Shown piece by piece: positions 32,664-44,600 of a stretch of DNA of 64,000 bases; the first letter of the stretch is position 1; every line of letters begins with the position of its first letter. The notes beneath the pieces are model-generated. The model searched no databases. It was not told where the DNA came from and worked only from the letters and a program-made list of their open reading frames with translations. Position numbers and translations under genes: made by a program. This DNA is from Lasiodiplodia sp. COLG20 (taxonomy: Eukaryota; Ascomycota; Dothideomycetes; Botryosphaeriales; Botryosphaeriaceae). The stretch lies in contig VNWV01000009.1 in assembly GCA_009801085.1 (NCBI GenBank), positions 124,001 through 188,000 on the forward strand, written 5' to 3'.

Positions 32664-33657
32664 ATGTCCATGTCCATTGAAGAAGCCGGAAGGGTCCGGG
32701 AGGGATTCCCTCGTCCGTTCCCGGATACCCCCACCAACGTTCTGGAGCAGTTTCAAATGAACGGCAAGGTCATTGTTGTCAATGGTGCGGCAGATGGAAT
32801 TGGTCTCGCTGTAGCGACGGCCATGGCGGAGGCCCATGGAAACGTTGCGCTCTGGTACAACAACAACGATGCAGCGATTGCAAGAGCAGAGGAATTGGCG
32901 CAGAAGCACGGTGTGAAGACGCAAGCCTACAAGGTGGAAGGTATGGCTGCTTGATCAATGATCGTAGAATCCGGCTTTGCTGACATCTTGCAGTCTCTAA
33001 GCCGGAAAAGGTCCAAGAGGCTATTGCTCAGGTCGTGAAAGACTTCGGTCGGATTGATGTCTTTGTCGCCAACGCTGGTAAGTGGTGCTTCTCCAATTTT
33101 TGAGTCTGGAGATGCTAAATTAATTGAATTGTAGGAATGGCGATATCGAAGCCGATTCTGGAGCAGACCCTTGAGGAATACGACAAGCAGATGTCCGTCA
33201 ATGGTGTGTACATCGCAGTCCTCCCACAATAATTTACCTCTAACCATTTATGCTAGTGAATGGCGTGGTATACTGCGCGAAATATGTTGGCGAGGTCTTC
33301 AAGCGCCAAGGAAAGGGCAGCTTCATCATAACCTCCAGCATGAGCGCCCACATCGTCAATGTCCCGGTGGACCAGCCGGTTTACAACGGCACGAAGGCAT
33401 TCGTGACCCAATTCGGAAAGTCTCTGGCGCACGAATGGAAGGATTTCGCCAGGGTGAACATCGTCTCCCCAGGATTCTTCGACACCAAGATGGGTGCCGC
33501 CCCGAGCGTCGTCAACGAGGCATACCGCATGACACCACTTGGAAGACAGGGACACACTAAGGAGATCAAGGGACTGTACCTCTACTTGGCGAGTGATGCC
33601 TCCTCTTATATGACAGGCAGCGATGTCCTGATTGACGGCGGCTATGTTCTTCCCTGA
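32664..33657 (+). CDS. Sou1-type short-chain dehydrogenase/reductase
   Basis: Exons 32664-32940, 32994-33077, 33135-33203, 33257-33657; 831 nt, 276 aa; introns 53, 57 and 53 nt. The cofactor loop reads NGAADGIG (40-47), with N in place of the usual T of TGxxxGxG. FVANAG follows the second exon. The catalytic set is S173, Y186 and K190 (YNGTK). The C-terminus ends GSDVLIDGGYVLP, and NVLEQFQMNGKV at the start is typical of sorbose reductase Sou1/Sou2, NADP-mannitol and D-arabinitol dehydrogenase relatives. Such enzymes reduce ketoses or polyol intermediates with NADPH in the cytosol. No linked sugar-pathway gene is seen, so the exact substrate is open. Confidence 0.92.
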
Positions 33658-34138
33658 TCACTAGAATCCGTATTACGGGGTCAGACGACCAATGCACACG
33701 TAGACTAGAGGTCTATTAGAATTATATTTAGAGACAGTGGATGATCAACACATAGCACAGTAATCATATTCGATGGCTGAGAAGCGTGAAAATACTTTTT
33801 GATAAAAAAGGGCGAGATACTTTTGTGACGACAACGAATAGTTTATCGCGCTGCGCTGAAGGCCACACCGCCATATATAATTCTCCTAAATACAGAGCTT
33901 ACTATGAAGTTGGAAGCTGAAATGCGAATGACTGTTTTGCGCAAGGCTGAGACTCACCACAAATATGTGCTTTGCCATTGGGCGCATATTCGAGGCTGCG
34001 CACGCTCTTCTCACCGGTCATGAAAGCCTCGCGAAGCCTTGTTAATCCCCCAGATGCTTCACCTCGGCGCACTTGGCATTTAAGAATGGACGCAGTCCAT
34101 TTTCCACTCAGCTCCAGAATTCAGGAACATCCACGAAA
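33658..34138. other. Intergenic region
   Basis: No coding signal. It holds the 3' end of the reductase gene and the promoter of the Cys-rich membrane protein gene. Confidence 0.5.
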
Positions 34139-34880
34139 ATGGCAAGCTGCTACTTCCCAAACGGCGACCCAGCTCTTGACGACACGCCGTGCAACTCCAC
34201 GGCTGACCAATCAGCATGTTGCAGTACCCTGGCAACTTGCATAGCCAATGGCGTCTGTTACAAAGACGGAACCTTGTCGCGCGGCTCCTGTACCGACAAG
34301 TCGTGGGAGAGCGACGCATGCGCACCAGTCTGCAAAGACTGCAAGTTTCGGAACTCAGTTATTGAAGCAAACAGCTGACATTAAAAATCCAGATGGCATG
34401 GAAGGAGGCGCCAACATCTTCAGCTGCAATCTGTCTACGATCGGAGGAAACACGTGGGCATGCGGAAGCAGGGACTACTGCAACGACGGCGCCTTCACAT
34501 TCACCATGGCGAACCTGAAGCCCGCGCTGCGGGAATCGGAGATTTCCAGCTCATATGTTGCATTATTCGGCACGGAGTCAACGACTACGCCTACCAGAGA
34601 TGCGTCAGCCAGCTCAATCGTCTGCCCGAATTGCGCGGGCACGTTTTCTAGCGGAGAGATGGCCGGACTCGGAGTCGGAATAGCGGTGCCGCTGTTTATA
34701 GCACTTGTCGCTCTGGTGTGGTTGTTACTTGCAGAGAAGAAGAGGGGAAGAACTGCTGCTCGGGGAGCAGATGAGCCCGGGATTGAAAACTATTATACTG
34801 TACCTGAGCTGGGAGGCCAAGGTGTAGTAGGAGTCCCAGCAGAGCAGGTAGAGCTTGATGGGCTAAGAGAGACTATATAA
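34139..34880 (+). CDS. Cys-rich single-pass membrane protein with a GC-AG intron
   Basis: Exons 34139-34340 and 34393-34880; 690 nt, 229 aa. The 52-nt intron starts GCAAGT and ends CCAG, with a GCTGAC branch; the GC donor is the only choice that keeps frame and family pattern. The N-terminal half is a conserved fungal Cys module: CYFPNG, DDTPC, ACCSTLATCIANGVCY, RGSCTDKSWES and CAPVC, then ACGSRDYCND. A Ser/Thr-rich linker follows, then one membrane helix (about 155-180, LGVGIAVPLFIALVALVWLLL), a KKRGR stop-transfer and a cytoplasmic tail. No classic signal peptide is seen at this start, so the helix may act as signal anchor. Function is unknown; surface sensing has been guessed for such proteins. 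RIP-mutated DNA begins about 10 bp after the stop codon. Confidence 0.8.
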
Positions 34881-35340
34881 GAGCTCCCCGTAAGGTTAGA
34901 AACGCGCCGGTTAGCAGCAGGCTAAACGGCCTAACGAATATATTAAATAGTATAAAGTAATTAAATTATATACTACTAAAGAGTAGAATATTAGTAGAAA
35001 CTATTTATTTATATATATAATTATTTCGTATACGTGTCTTAAAGAATCGTAAGCTAGTTACACTTAGTAGTAAGATAAATAAAAGTTTTTTTAGTATTAA
35101 AAAATAAAAAATAGTTTTTAAAAAGAAGTAATAGTAAAGTATAGTCTAATATATCTTTTTTATATAGTATTATAAAATAGTATACGAAAATAGTAAAAAA
35201 GAAAAAAAAGATCTAATTAAGATATAAATTAATTACTTTAGTATTAAAAGATAATAGCTTTTTTTTCTACTAAAGTAATCTTTTAAAAAGATAAGCTATT
35301 TAGTATTATATTAAAATTTAAAAGAGAAAATAAGATAAAA

Positions 35341-35504
35341 TCGTTAAAAAAATATATAGTGTTAAAGATTTACTATCGCTATTTAAAATATTACTAAATA
35401 TAGTATATAGAAAATAGTAGCTATAGCTAAATAAAAAAAATAATAAGAAAAATATAAGATAATAATTAAAATTAACTATAAAGATTTTATTTATTATAAA
35501 TAAG
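35341..35504 (-). repeat. Fragment of family-2 LTR
   Basis: Aligns by eye with the inner part of the 36178-36593 LTR: the shared TTTAAAATATTACTAAATAT-like stretch and AAAATTAACTATAAAGATT are clear. It is cut at its right end by the family-1 LTR at 35505. Confidence 0.6.
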
Positions 35505-36177
35505 TATTACGAACTTTAAAAAATACGAACTTTATAACTTTAAAAGTAGAAAGTTCGTACGAAAAGACTCGTCGTAAGAGTTAATAAGTCTCGTAGGCGA
35601 AAGAGCCGTACGGTCTCAAATTCTATATAAAAATGTAAAAAATATAAAATAACGGCGCGTATAAAAATATTAATAGACGGTAGTTAAAGTTCGTATAAAA
35701 AGAATATCTATAAGAGCGTAATAACTTTAAAAAAAAGTACGAACTAGAGAAACTTTTATAAAATAAAAAGCTATAAGACTAAGTTAAAAGCTAAAAATCT
35801 AGACGTATAATCGTTTTAAAAAAGCGTATAAAGATAAAAAGTTAAAAAGTAAGTAAGAAAAAGAATAAATAAAATATAGTATAATATTACGATTATTTAG
35901 CGAAGCTAGAAGATAAATATTAAAAAAATACTCTAAGTACTAAAGTTACGTATAATTTATTAGTTTAAAAGTTTAGAAGAGCTTAGCGCTTTAAACTACT
36001 AAACTTTTAGTTTAAACGTTTATCTACTCGAATACGACTAAACTTATAAATACTAAATTATAACTAGCTTTTTTATAGTATATAAATATACTTATTAGCT
36101 AGATACTTAACTCTTTATAGTTAATTTAAAGTTCTAATTAAGACTTTTTAGTTAAAGATAATTAACTTATTATATAT
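35505..36177 (+). repeat. Family-1 LTR, inverted, left part (split by another element)
   Basis: This matches the reverse complement of the 754-bp LTR at 46590-47343, beginning TATTACGAAC (from the LTR end) and reading through the TCTAGACGTATAATCG block. It is interrupted at 36177 by the family-2 element; the remainder resumes at 51491-51623. It is more heavily mutated than the inner copies, so it is probably older. Confidence 0.75.
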
Positions 36178-36593
36178 TATTACGCTAAAACTCGAAAAGA
36201 AAAAAAGAGATAGAAGCGTTAGAAAAGATATAACGCGTTAAGAGTTTACTACTACTATTTAAAATATTACTAAATATTATATTTAAAGAATAGTAGTCGT
36301 AGTTAGATAGAAAAGATAATAGAAGAGATATAAGATAAAAATTAAAATTAACTATAAAGATTCTATTTACTATAAATAAGTATATTCTATATACTATAAT
36401 TAGTCGCTAGTTAGCTAGACTATAGTATTAATATAGATAGTAAAATAGCTAGTAGCTAAGAGAGATCTACTTTATAGAGTTAGACTATTAGCTACTTAAA
36501 TAGATTAGATACGTTCGAAATTTTAATATAAAAAAATTTAATTCGTCTATAAGTTCTACTACGTCGCTTAACTCGTATTCTAATTTCGTAATA
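36178..36593 (-). repeat. Family-2 LTR, 3' LTR of the outer element
   Basis: Pairs with 51074-51490; nearly all visible differences are transitions. The sequence just inside (CTATTTTCTCTCT, complement purine-rich) fits a polypurine tract for a minus-strand element. Confidence 0.85.
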
Positions 36594-37899
36594 CTATTTT
36601 CTCTCTAGATAGCTTTCGGCCTAAAAGCTTTCTTATAAGTAGATATATCTTTCTAGATTTTATATTAGAAGTACTAATTTCTTATTATAGTTTCGACTCG
36701 TATCTAGCGTTATATTACTTTAGTCTAGCGTATCGTAGTTCGTTATTATAGAGTCTTCGTAGCTTTCTTTTATACTCGTTACGTTCGTTTAGATTTAGTT
36801 TATTACGCTACTTTCTTCTATTCGGCTTATTCTAGATATACTAAAGAAGGTCTTATATTATACGAGGCAATAGCTTCTTTAGTTAATATTAAGTATAAGT
36901 AGAGACTTTCTTTTTTCTTTAATAATAACTAATAGTTTATTACTAGTTCGGCGCTTAAATCGGGCTCGTAAAAAGTTAAAGCGTTAGCTTAAAAAGATAG
37001 CTATAGAGATTAATTAGAATAAAAAGACCGCTAATACTACTATAGCTATCGCTAACGCGGTGGCTTAGACGGTATTAGTAGTAGTTTAGTACGCTAGTCG
37101 CGTAGCGAAGCGGTTACGAGTTCGTTAGTAGAAGAAATATCGATTACGTTTATTACTTCGATTCGTAAAGTAGCGTAATATAGATCTATTCTTTTATAAG
37201 ATATAGTAGTTAGAGTAGAAGAAGTAGATAGAATAAAAGACTATTATTTAAGAGGGTCGTTCTTCTCGTAACGTTCTCGAGGCTTTAGACGAGAGGGCTA
37301 TACTATACTTATTTAGCGGATCTAGCGGTAACGTAGTAGCCGCTAATAGCGTAATTTCTTAATATACTTTTATTAATTAGTTTTAGATATCTCTAACTTC
37401 TTCTCTAGGTTTTACGTTATAAGAGAATACTCTAGATCTAGACGGTTTAAGTTTTACCGGTAAAAGTCTTTAAGAAGTTCTAGATAGTTAAGATTTAATA
37501 AGGGCTTCTAGATATTTTCTAAGTTATCGTAGTTTTTCTACTTAACGAAGTACTTAAGCTAATCGTTAGAGTTCTATTTACTATCTAGAATTTTTTTAAC
37601 GTCTTATTCTTATACGTTTTTAGACTAGATTTCTTTCTCGAGATATTCTAATATCTAAACGTTTTATAGTGCTGGTTTAAGAAGTACTATATAGAAGACG
37701 AGACTTCGGCGTATATTTTTAGATAATTTAAATTTATAGATAACGAAAGAAAGTTTTTATTTAATTTTAAAGAAATCGATTTTTTTATAATCTAATTTAG
37801 AGTTTAGTCGTTTAGTTTTAAAGTTTTTAATAAGAAGCTAGACTTTATCTTTCTTCTCTAAGAGTAGCGACTTCTAGCGTTTACGATTATAGTATATAG

Positions 37900-39078
37900 C
37901 TATATAGTAGTTAATAAATTTTATATCTTAAACTAGGCTTTAGTATAGTTCTTTTAGCTATTTCGTCTAGAGTATTTCTTTTTATACGATGTTTTTTTAT
38001 AGAATTAATTCTTTATAAATACGGGGCTCGAATTTAAAGTTAACGTAGAATAGCGTTTTTTAGATAGTTTCTACTAGTATACTATTATAAGCGAACTATA
38101 CTAGAAGTAAAAGTTCTATCTAGTTATTTTATTAGTAGTTTACGTAGCTTCGTAGATATTCTTTTAAGATTTAGTTAAGTCGTTTCGTCTAATCGTCTAT
38201 TTAGAGATAAAAGACGATAGATAGCTTATACGTTATTTTTAATTTATTTATTAAGATTTACTAGAATTAGACGTAAAAGCGAATATCACGATTAAAGATA
38301 ATTATTTCTAGTATTTCGTAGTTTACGAAGATATACTTTAGAAAGATATAGACTAGCTCGAAAACTTTTAAGACTTTCTTATAGAAAATAAAATATCTCT
38401 ATTTAGATAGTTTATTAGTAATAACTAGAATTACGTCGTAGCGTACTTCGATAAATAGCTCTTTAGATTTTAGTAGCTTAATAATAAAGTCTAAAGAGAT
38501 AAATTTCTACGATTAGTTAGAAGATATAATAGACTATAGCTTTTCGTAGAGAACGTATCGTACTACTTTATTTCGGACGTAATCTTTATAGTCTACGAGG
38601 TACTATCGTACTCGCTTTCTAAGATATAGTATATAGAATACTTTTTTAATTTTTTTTATTATAGAATTAGTATCTTTATAGCCGTATACTAGAGTAGCGT
38701 AGATTTCTTTAATAAGTTATTATCGAAGTTGTTAAGAAACGTAGACTAGTTCTTTAAAGAGAATAGTTTTTTTTAGACTTAGTATAAGATTAGAGTCTTC
38801 TTTTAAGTAGTCGTAAATTTATTTTAATAGTTACTATACTATAGTATCGTTTTCGTAGGCTGTTCGTATATACTCTTTTTATATTAAAAGTAAGAAATTA
38901 TTTTTTTAAGAACTTTTATTTTCTTATACGCCTAGATTTTTAAAAAAAGACTTTTAGAAGCTATAGTTTCTTAAAACTTAGTTTCTAGAGTTTTTCTTCT
39001 AGATTAATTATATTTCTAGAGTATTCGTCTTTAGAGATTCTTTTTAGGGGGGTTATCTTTTTAAATTTATATTTCTAA
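37900..39078 (-). pseudogene. Family-2 pol remnant, integrase end
   Basis: Minus-strand translation shows a decayed Gypsy integrase: an NRDIRF-like second-aspartate region near 38290, an ITYKLSIVFYL-like stretch, and VNY...FAYNSILVE further on. Many TAG/TAA stops sit where Gln codons are expected. It is cut off from the reverse transcriptase part by the nested element. Confidence 0.6.
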
Positions 39079-39083
39079 AAGAG

Positions 39084-39837
39084 TATAACGGTAGGCTTCT
39101 TCTACTAAGCTTTAGAGTTACTTAGTAGGTCGGATAAACCGTAGAGTTTATCTTAAAGAGATAAGAGAGAGAGAATAATAACTAGACGAGAGAGTATTAC
39201 GTAATTATACGATATATAATAAGCTAATTACCTCTAACTAAAGAGTCTTAATTAGAACTTTAAGTTAACTATAGAGGGTTAAGAGTCTAGCTAATAAGTA
39301 TATCTATATACTATAGGAAAGCTAGTTACAATCTAGATTTATATACGTTAGATCTAATAGGGTTAGATCTATACGGGTTAGATATATATAGATCTATAGT
39401 AGAATATACGTAATTTAAGCGCCTAGAGCGTTCTTTCGACTTTCGAACGATTATAATATCGTACTATATCTTACCCGTTTTTTTTCTCGTTCGCTTTCTA
39501 GCTTTCTACCTTTATATACTACTTCGAAACGATTATACGTCTAGACTTTTAGCTCTTAGCTCGACTTTATAGTCCGTCGTTTCGTAGAAAATTTCCTAGT
39601 CCGTACTTTCTTCTAGAGTTATAGTATCCTAGTAGGCGTTCTTTTTATACGGGCCTTAGCTACTATCTACTAGTATTCCCATACGCGCCGTTACTTCGTA
39701 TTTTCTAGATTTCCGTACAGAATCGAAACTATACGGCTCTTTCGTCCGTAAGGCTTATTAGTCCTTACGGCGAGTTTTTTCGTGTAGGCTTTCTGCCCTT
39801 AGGGTTATAAAGCCCGTATTTTCTAGGGTTTATAATA
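39084..39837 (-). repeat. Family-1 LTR, 3' LTR of the inner element
   Basis: 754 bp, pairs with 46590-47343; by eye nearly all differences are C/T or G/A transitions. Flanked outside by AAGAG. Confidence 0.9.
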
Positions 39838-39954
39838 CTACCCTCTCTCTTAGGGATCTTCGGCCCGAAGATTATTCTAAGTTTTTACGATATATATCGC
39901 GATTATTTTTCTACTTTTCTTTTTTTTTTTTGTTGATAAGTTTTTTTTTTCGCG

Positions 39955-40833
39955 ATGTTCTTAGAGTTTCGTAAGCGTAAGTAATTTTAGCAACGAGCTA
40001 AGCATCTTATTTTAGAGGACGAGATTAATTATAACGGTACTACGATACCGCTCTCTTATTTCTCTTATCTACTTCTAAACGTTAGAAAGGACGAGAGTGA
40101 TCCTTTCTTTATTTTCTATAAGATAAATAGGGTTTATTCTCGTTATAGCGAGTACGCGTAGCAGGGTAAGTCCGCGTATAATACTAGTAGTTTAGACTAT
40201 TCTAATTATTTATTTCTTATTCTTTTTTCTTTGCTATAGCTAACTCTTATTTTAGTTATTCGTCTTCGCTAGGCCCTTCTAAAAGCTAATTAGATTGAGA
40301 AGAAGGCGCGTTAGAAGCTTCGTACTTCTATAGCTCGCCTAGATCGCGTAGAGAAGTAGCGTTCGTTACTTTATTATCGAACGGCTTTAATATTATTTTC
40401 TAAGGCTAAGACTATAGAGAAGCTAAAGAAGTTAGATCGCTTAAAATCTACTCGAAAGGCTAGAAATCCCGTTAATTCTAAAAATACTAAAGAGGGGCGG
40501 TTACTAAAGCGTTTACGTAACGAGTCCTTAGCTAATATCTCTACGGGTCCCGCTTAGACTATTAGATCTTCTAGAGCTAGTTCGAATGCTGCGCCGCCAA
40601 AGAGTTTCGAGTTAGTCGATTAGACGCGCTAGACTTCGAATTTTAATTTTAGGTCCTTAGGCGTTTTCGTAATCGATACGTCTCTAGCTTAAGTCGATCT
40701 AAATTTTAATGATAAAAGTTTATAATAAGATCTTTACATCCTTCGTAGTTTTCTAGCGGTTTCTAGATATTATTCTAGTCTTCTTTCTATTTAATAAGGT
40801 ATCCGAATTAACTATTATAGTAGCCGCTGTTGA
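39955..40833 (+). pseudogene. Opposite-strand ORF of family-1 Gypsy, RIP-broken
   Basis: Plus-strand frame from the ATG at 39955 to a TGA at 40831-40833, 293 codons, against the direction of gag-pol. Every internal stop is TAG or TAA, the forms that CAG/CAA (Gln) take after CpA-to-TpA change, and there is no internal TGA. The reading is basic and rich in Leu/Lys, and in the middle likely coiled-coil. A block near codons 67-80 has Tyr at spacings 3 and 8 that match a CxxC...C pattern with TGY changed to TAY. A homologous frame occurs in the second copy at 58791. It overlaps the pol end by about 130 bp. Function unknown; antisense ORFs of this sort are known from other fungal Gypsy elements, but I cannot assign it. 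Confidence 0.6.
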
Positions 40834-43800
40834 GGATTTTTTTTACGATCTAATCTTTATTTTCGTCGGTATCTAGGTTTTTTAGAGTTATTTCTTCGGT
40901 TTATTCTACTAGAGTGGCGTTTTTTAGAGCTAGTTCGAGTAGTTCTATATAGAATACCGGGTTTATTCGTATAGTACTAGGTAGCTTAAGGTGGTATATA
41001 ACTTCGCCTAGCTTTTCTTTAATCTTAAAAGATCCGATTTTCTTAAAGTTTAATTTACTATTCGGCCGTCGAGTTTTAATGTTTCTTCTAAGAAGGTAAA
41101 CTTTATCCCTTCTTTTTAGCTTTAGTACCTTCTAATACCGTCTATTATAGTAGTGAAATATTAAATATTCGTTAAATTTAATATCGAGACTAAGCTATTT
41201 ATAAAGCTTCTTTAGCTAGTTCGCTTTAAGAATTTCTTTCTAGGCTAGAAATTCGCTTAGAATTTCTTCTTTATAGGCTGTCGGTTCGTACCTATAATTA
41301 GCGTAGAATAAAGTTTTCTAAGTGGCTAACGTCTTTAAGCTATTATACGTGAATTGCGCTAGTAGTAGTAATATAATCTAATTATTTTAGGTATAGTTAA
41401 GATAATAGCGTAGGTACTATTCTAGCGTCTAGTTTATACGCTTAGTCTATTTATCCGTTTACGAGTGTATCGTTATCGAGAGTTTATACTTAGCTCTAAG
41501 CTATTAAGTAAGACTCTACTAGAATTAGAATATAAATAGCTAATCTTTATCCGATATAAACTCTTCTAGTAATTTGTAGTTATCTAGAATTATTCTAAGA
41601 AATGTATAGGCTAGCTCTTCCACGTTTACCGACTTAAGATATAGTAGATAGTACGCGTACTTAGTAAGTCTATTAACGATGACTAGAATCGAGTCGTACT
41701 TAACGTTAGTTAAGAGTTCGATTAACTCGAGTAGATCCGTAATAAAGTCTAGCGAGATTAATTACTAGGGTTTCTTTAGGGCTACGATTAGCTAGAGTAG
41801 TCTATAGAATACGTATCTCGCGGTCTTACTTCTAATATATAAGTCGTATTACGAAACTACCTTTTAAACTATTTTTCTTAAGCTCTAGAAGTAGTAATTT
41901 CTAGTTATTTGCTCTATCGTCTTCTTAATTTCTTAGTAACCGTATATTAGTGCTTCGTAGATGTCTTTAACGAGTTCCTCCCGAAGTTTTATTAAAACGT
42001 AGATTAATTCTAAATATAAAATTATATCTTCTACGTCGCGCGTAATTCGAGAATCGTTTTCTACTTTTTCGAGTTTCTAGACTATTACGTTATAGGCGTA
42101 GGCTTCTTAAATCTTTCGCGTCTAGGCGTTGCCTTCTAGGTGTATCGCCGGCGCTAGTAGTCTAACTAGAGTAAGCGACGAGTCGGTCTCTAGATTTTTC
42201 TTTAGCTATAATTGAGTAATTCTAAATATAGATATATACGCTCTAGCGGGTATAAGAGTTCTATTCTTCTACTAGTTAAATATTATAGACTATAGTTCTA
42301 GCTTTTCTTCGATATAGTTGACTCTTCTACTTAGCGTATCTGCGCAAGCGTTCTTAGATTTCTTTCTATAGATAATCTTTATATTATACGACGCTAGTTC
42401 TTTAGCCTATCTAACTTATCTTCTAGTTAGTTTCTTTATAGTAGTAAAGTATGTGAGGTTCTTATAGTTATAGTATACTAATACCTAATACTTCGCGTCT
42501 TTTAGATAGTATCTCTATTTCTTAAATACTATAATAATAGCTAAGAGTTTCTTATCGTAGACGTTATAATTAAGCTCTAGAGGCGTTATTTTTCTAGAGT
42601 AGTACGCGATCGGGTAAAGCCGTTCTTATTCGTCGGGCTAACTAAGATAGGCCCTAATAGCGTAGTCTAATACGTTAGTTTCTATAATAATAGAGAGTTC
42701 GGGGTTATAGATTCTAAGAATAGATACTTCGTAGAATATTCGCTTTAGTAAGTCGAATACGCGCTATTATTCTTCTTTCTATTTAAATTTATACTTCTTT
42801 CGGGTAAGTCTTATAAGTGGCTCGTATACTACCGTATATTTTTCGATAAATTTACGGTAAAAGTTAGCGAAACCGAGAAAGAATTGTACTTTCTTAACGG
42901 TTTTCGATACGGGCTAGTCTTAAATTACGTCTAATTTAGCTTCGTCTATACTAATATAGTCCAAAGTAATAATAAATCTTAGGTATTCTACCTTCTAGGT
43001 GTACTATTCGTATTTTTTAGATACGATAGATAATCTCTATTTTTAGAGTACGTTTAGAACCTTCTTAATATATTCTATATATTTTTCGAGGGTTTTCGAG
43101 TAGATTAGAATATCGTCTAAATAAGTTATATAAAACACATCTAAATACGGACGTAAGACGTTGTTAACTAAACTCTAGAATATTACTAGAATATTAGTAA
43201 GCCTAAATAGTATGACCGTATATTCGAAGTAACCGTAACGTATTTAGAACGTTATTTTCTATTCTTTCTCTTTCTTAATTTATACGAGGTAGTAGCCGTC
43301 TCTAAGGTCGAACTTAGTAAAGTATTTCGCTTCTTAGGTCTTATTCTATAGCTCGTTAATACGGGGTAATAGATATCGGTTTTTTATCGTAATGTCGTTT
43401 AGTTGCCTATAATCGATATAGAGGCGGAGCTTACCGTTTTTCTTTAGGACGAATAGAATAGGGTATTCGGCTAGTAATAACGAAGGCTATATATAACCTC
43501 GTTCTACGTTCTTTTCGATATATTTTCTTAAAGCCTTACTTTTCTTCTAAAAGAGGGAGTAGATTAGCTTAAACGCGGGTTACGTTTCTAGAATAAGGAA
43601 TATTTCGTAATCTTATAGCTGGTACTTTAGTAGCTATCTCTTTTCTCTTTTCTAGAATACCGGTTACTATTTCTAAAACTACGGGGGTACTATTTCGAGT
43701 TCCGGTATTAGGGCTTCTTTTCTCTTAGGGTTACCTATCTTTTTCTAGACATTACTTATAGTGTATTTTCTATCCGACTAGGTGGTTTTTTTAACGGGTC

Positions 43801-44600
43801 TTCCGTCGTATCTAGCGTATATTCTCTAGGGGTAGTCTCCTCTAACTAACTTTAGGTAGTTATTCTTCGTAAAAGGCTCTATACTTAATCGCTACATCTT
43901 AGCTACGATTCTACGTTCTATTTTCTTACTAGGTTTAAGGTATATTTTATAGATTTTCTCGTCTCGACGTCTTATACGTTAGATTACCGCGTAGAATATT
44001 TCTTAGATGTCGACGAAGTTTAATACTTCTACGTCTTTTCTTAGCTCTACGTTTTAGGCTTTTAGCTTTTAGCTCTAGCTCTAGCTCTTTTAGCTCTAGC
44101 TTCTAGCTCTAGCTCTATTCTCTAACGTCTAGCTTATCTATTTTATAGTAGCGAGATATTTCGCGCATCTTTTTTTCGGGAAACTAACTTTTCCCGTACT
44201 CTAGTTAATTTGTGGCTCGTATATCTTAAGCTACGGGATTCTAAAGATAATATCGTATTTTAGGATCGTTATAAGGTCTAGGTTAATATATTTCTTATAA
44301 TTACCGATAGAAATAGGGATTATACCGGTTTCTAAGCGGATTTATCTTTACTTAGCTAGCGATCTATCTATAGTAACTAGTAAGTAGGGGTAATTCTTCG
44401 TTTAGCGGTGTATATATAGCTTAGCGATATAGGCGGGGTCGATAAAGTTTTCTTACGCGCTACTATCGATTATAGCCATTATACGGTAGTTACTAATACG
44501 AACTAGTATATATACTAAATTCGTAATTTTAGTTTTAGTAGGTGTTTTTCCGTTCGATATACTTATAACCTTGTTAAGGGATCTAGTAAACGGCCTCTTC
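40706..44600 (-). pseudogene. Family-1 pol remnant (PR, RT, RNase H, INT, chromodomain)
   Basis: Minus strand, N- to C-terminus. Protease IIDSSA...FIDPAYIAKL lies near 44410-44480. Reverse transcriptase has [17 protein letters not shown] near 43390-43460 and an intact YLDD at 43112-43123. RNase H/connection ends ADTLSRR near 42320. Integrase shows ISLDFITDL and DSILVIVNRLTKYAYY near 41640-41770. The C-terminal chromodomain-like piece ends at the TAA at 40706-40708. Stops interrupt the frame throughout, mostly at Gln or Trp positions, so the protein cannot be made. Boundaries are approximate. Confidence 0.85.
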
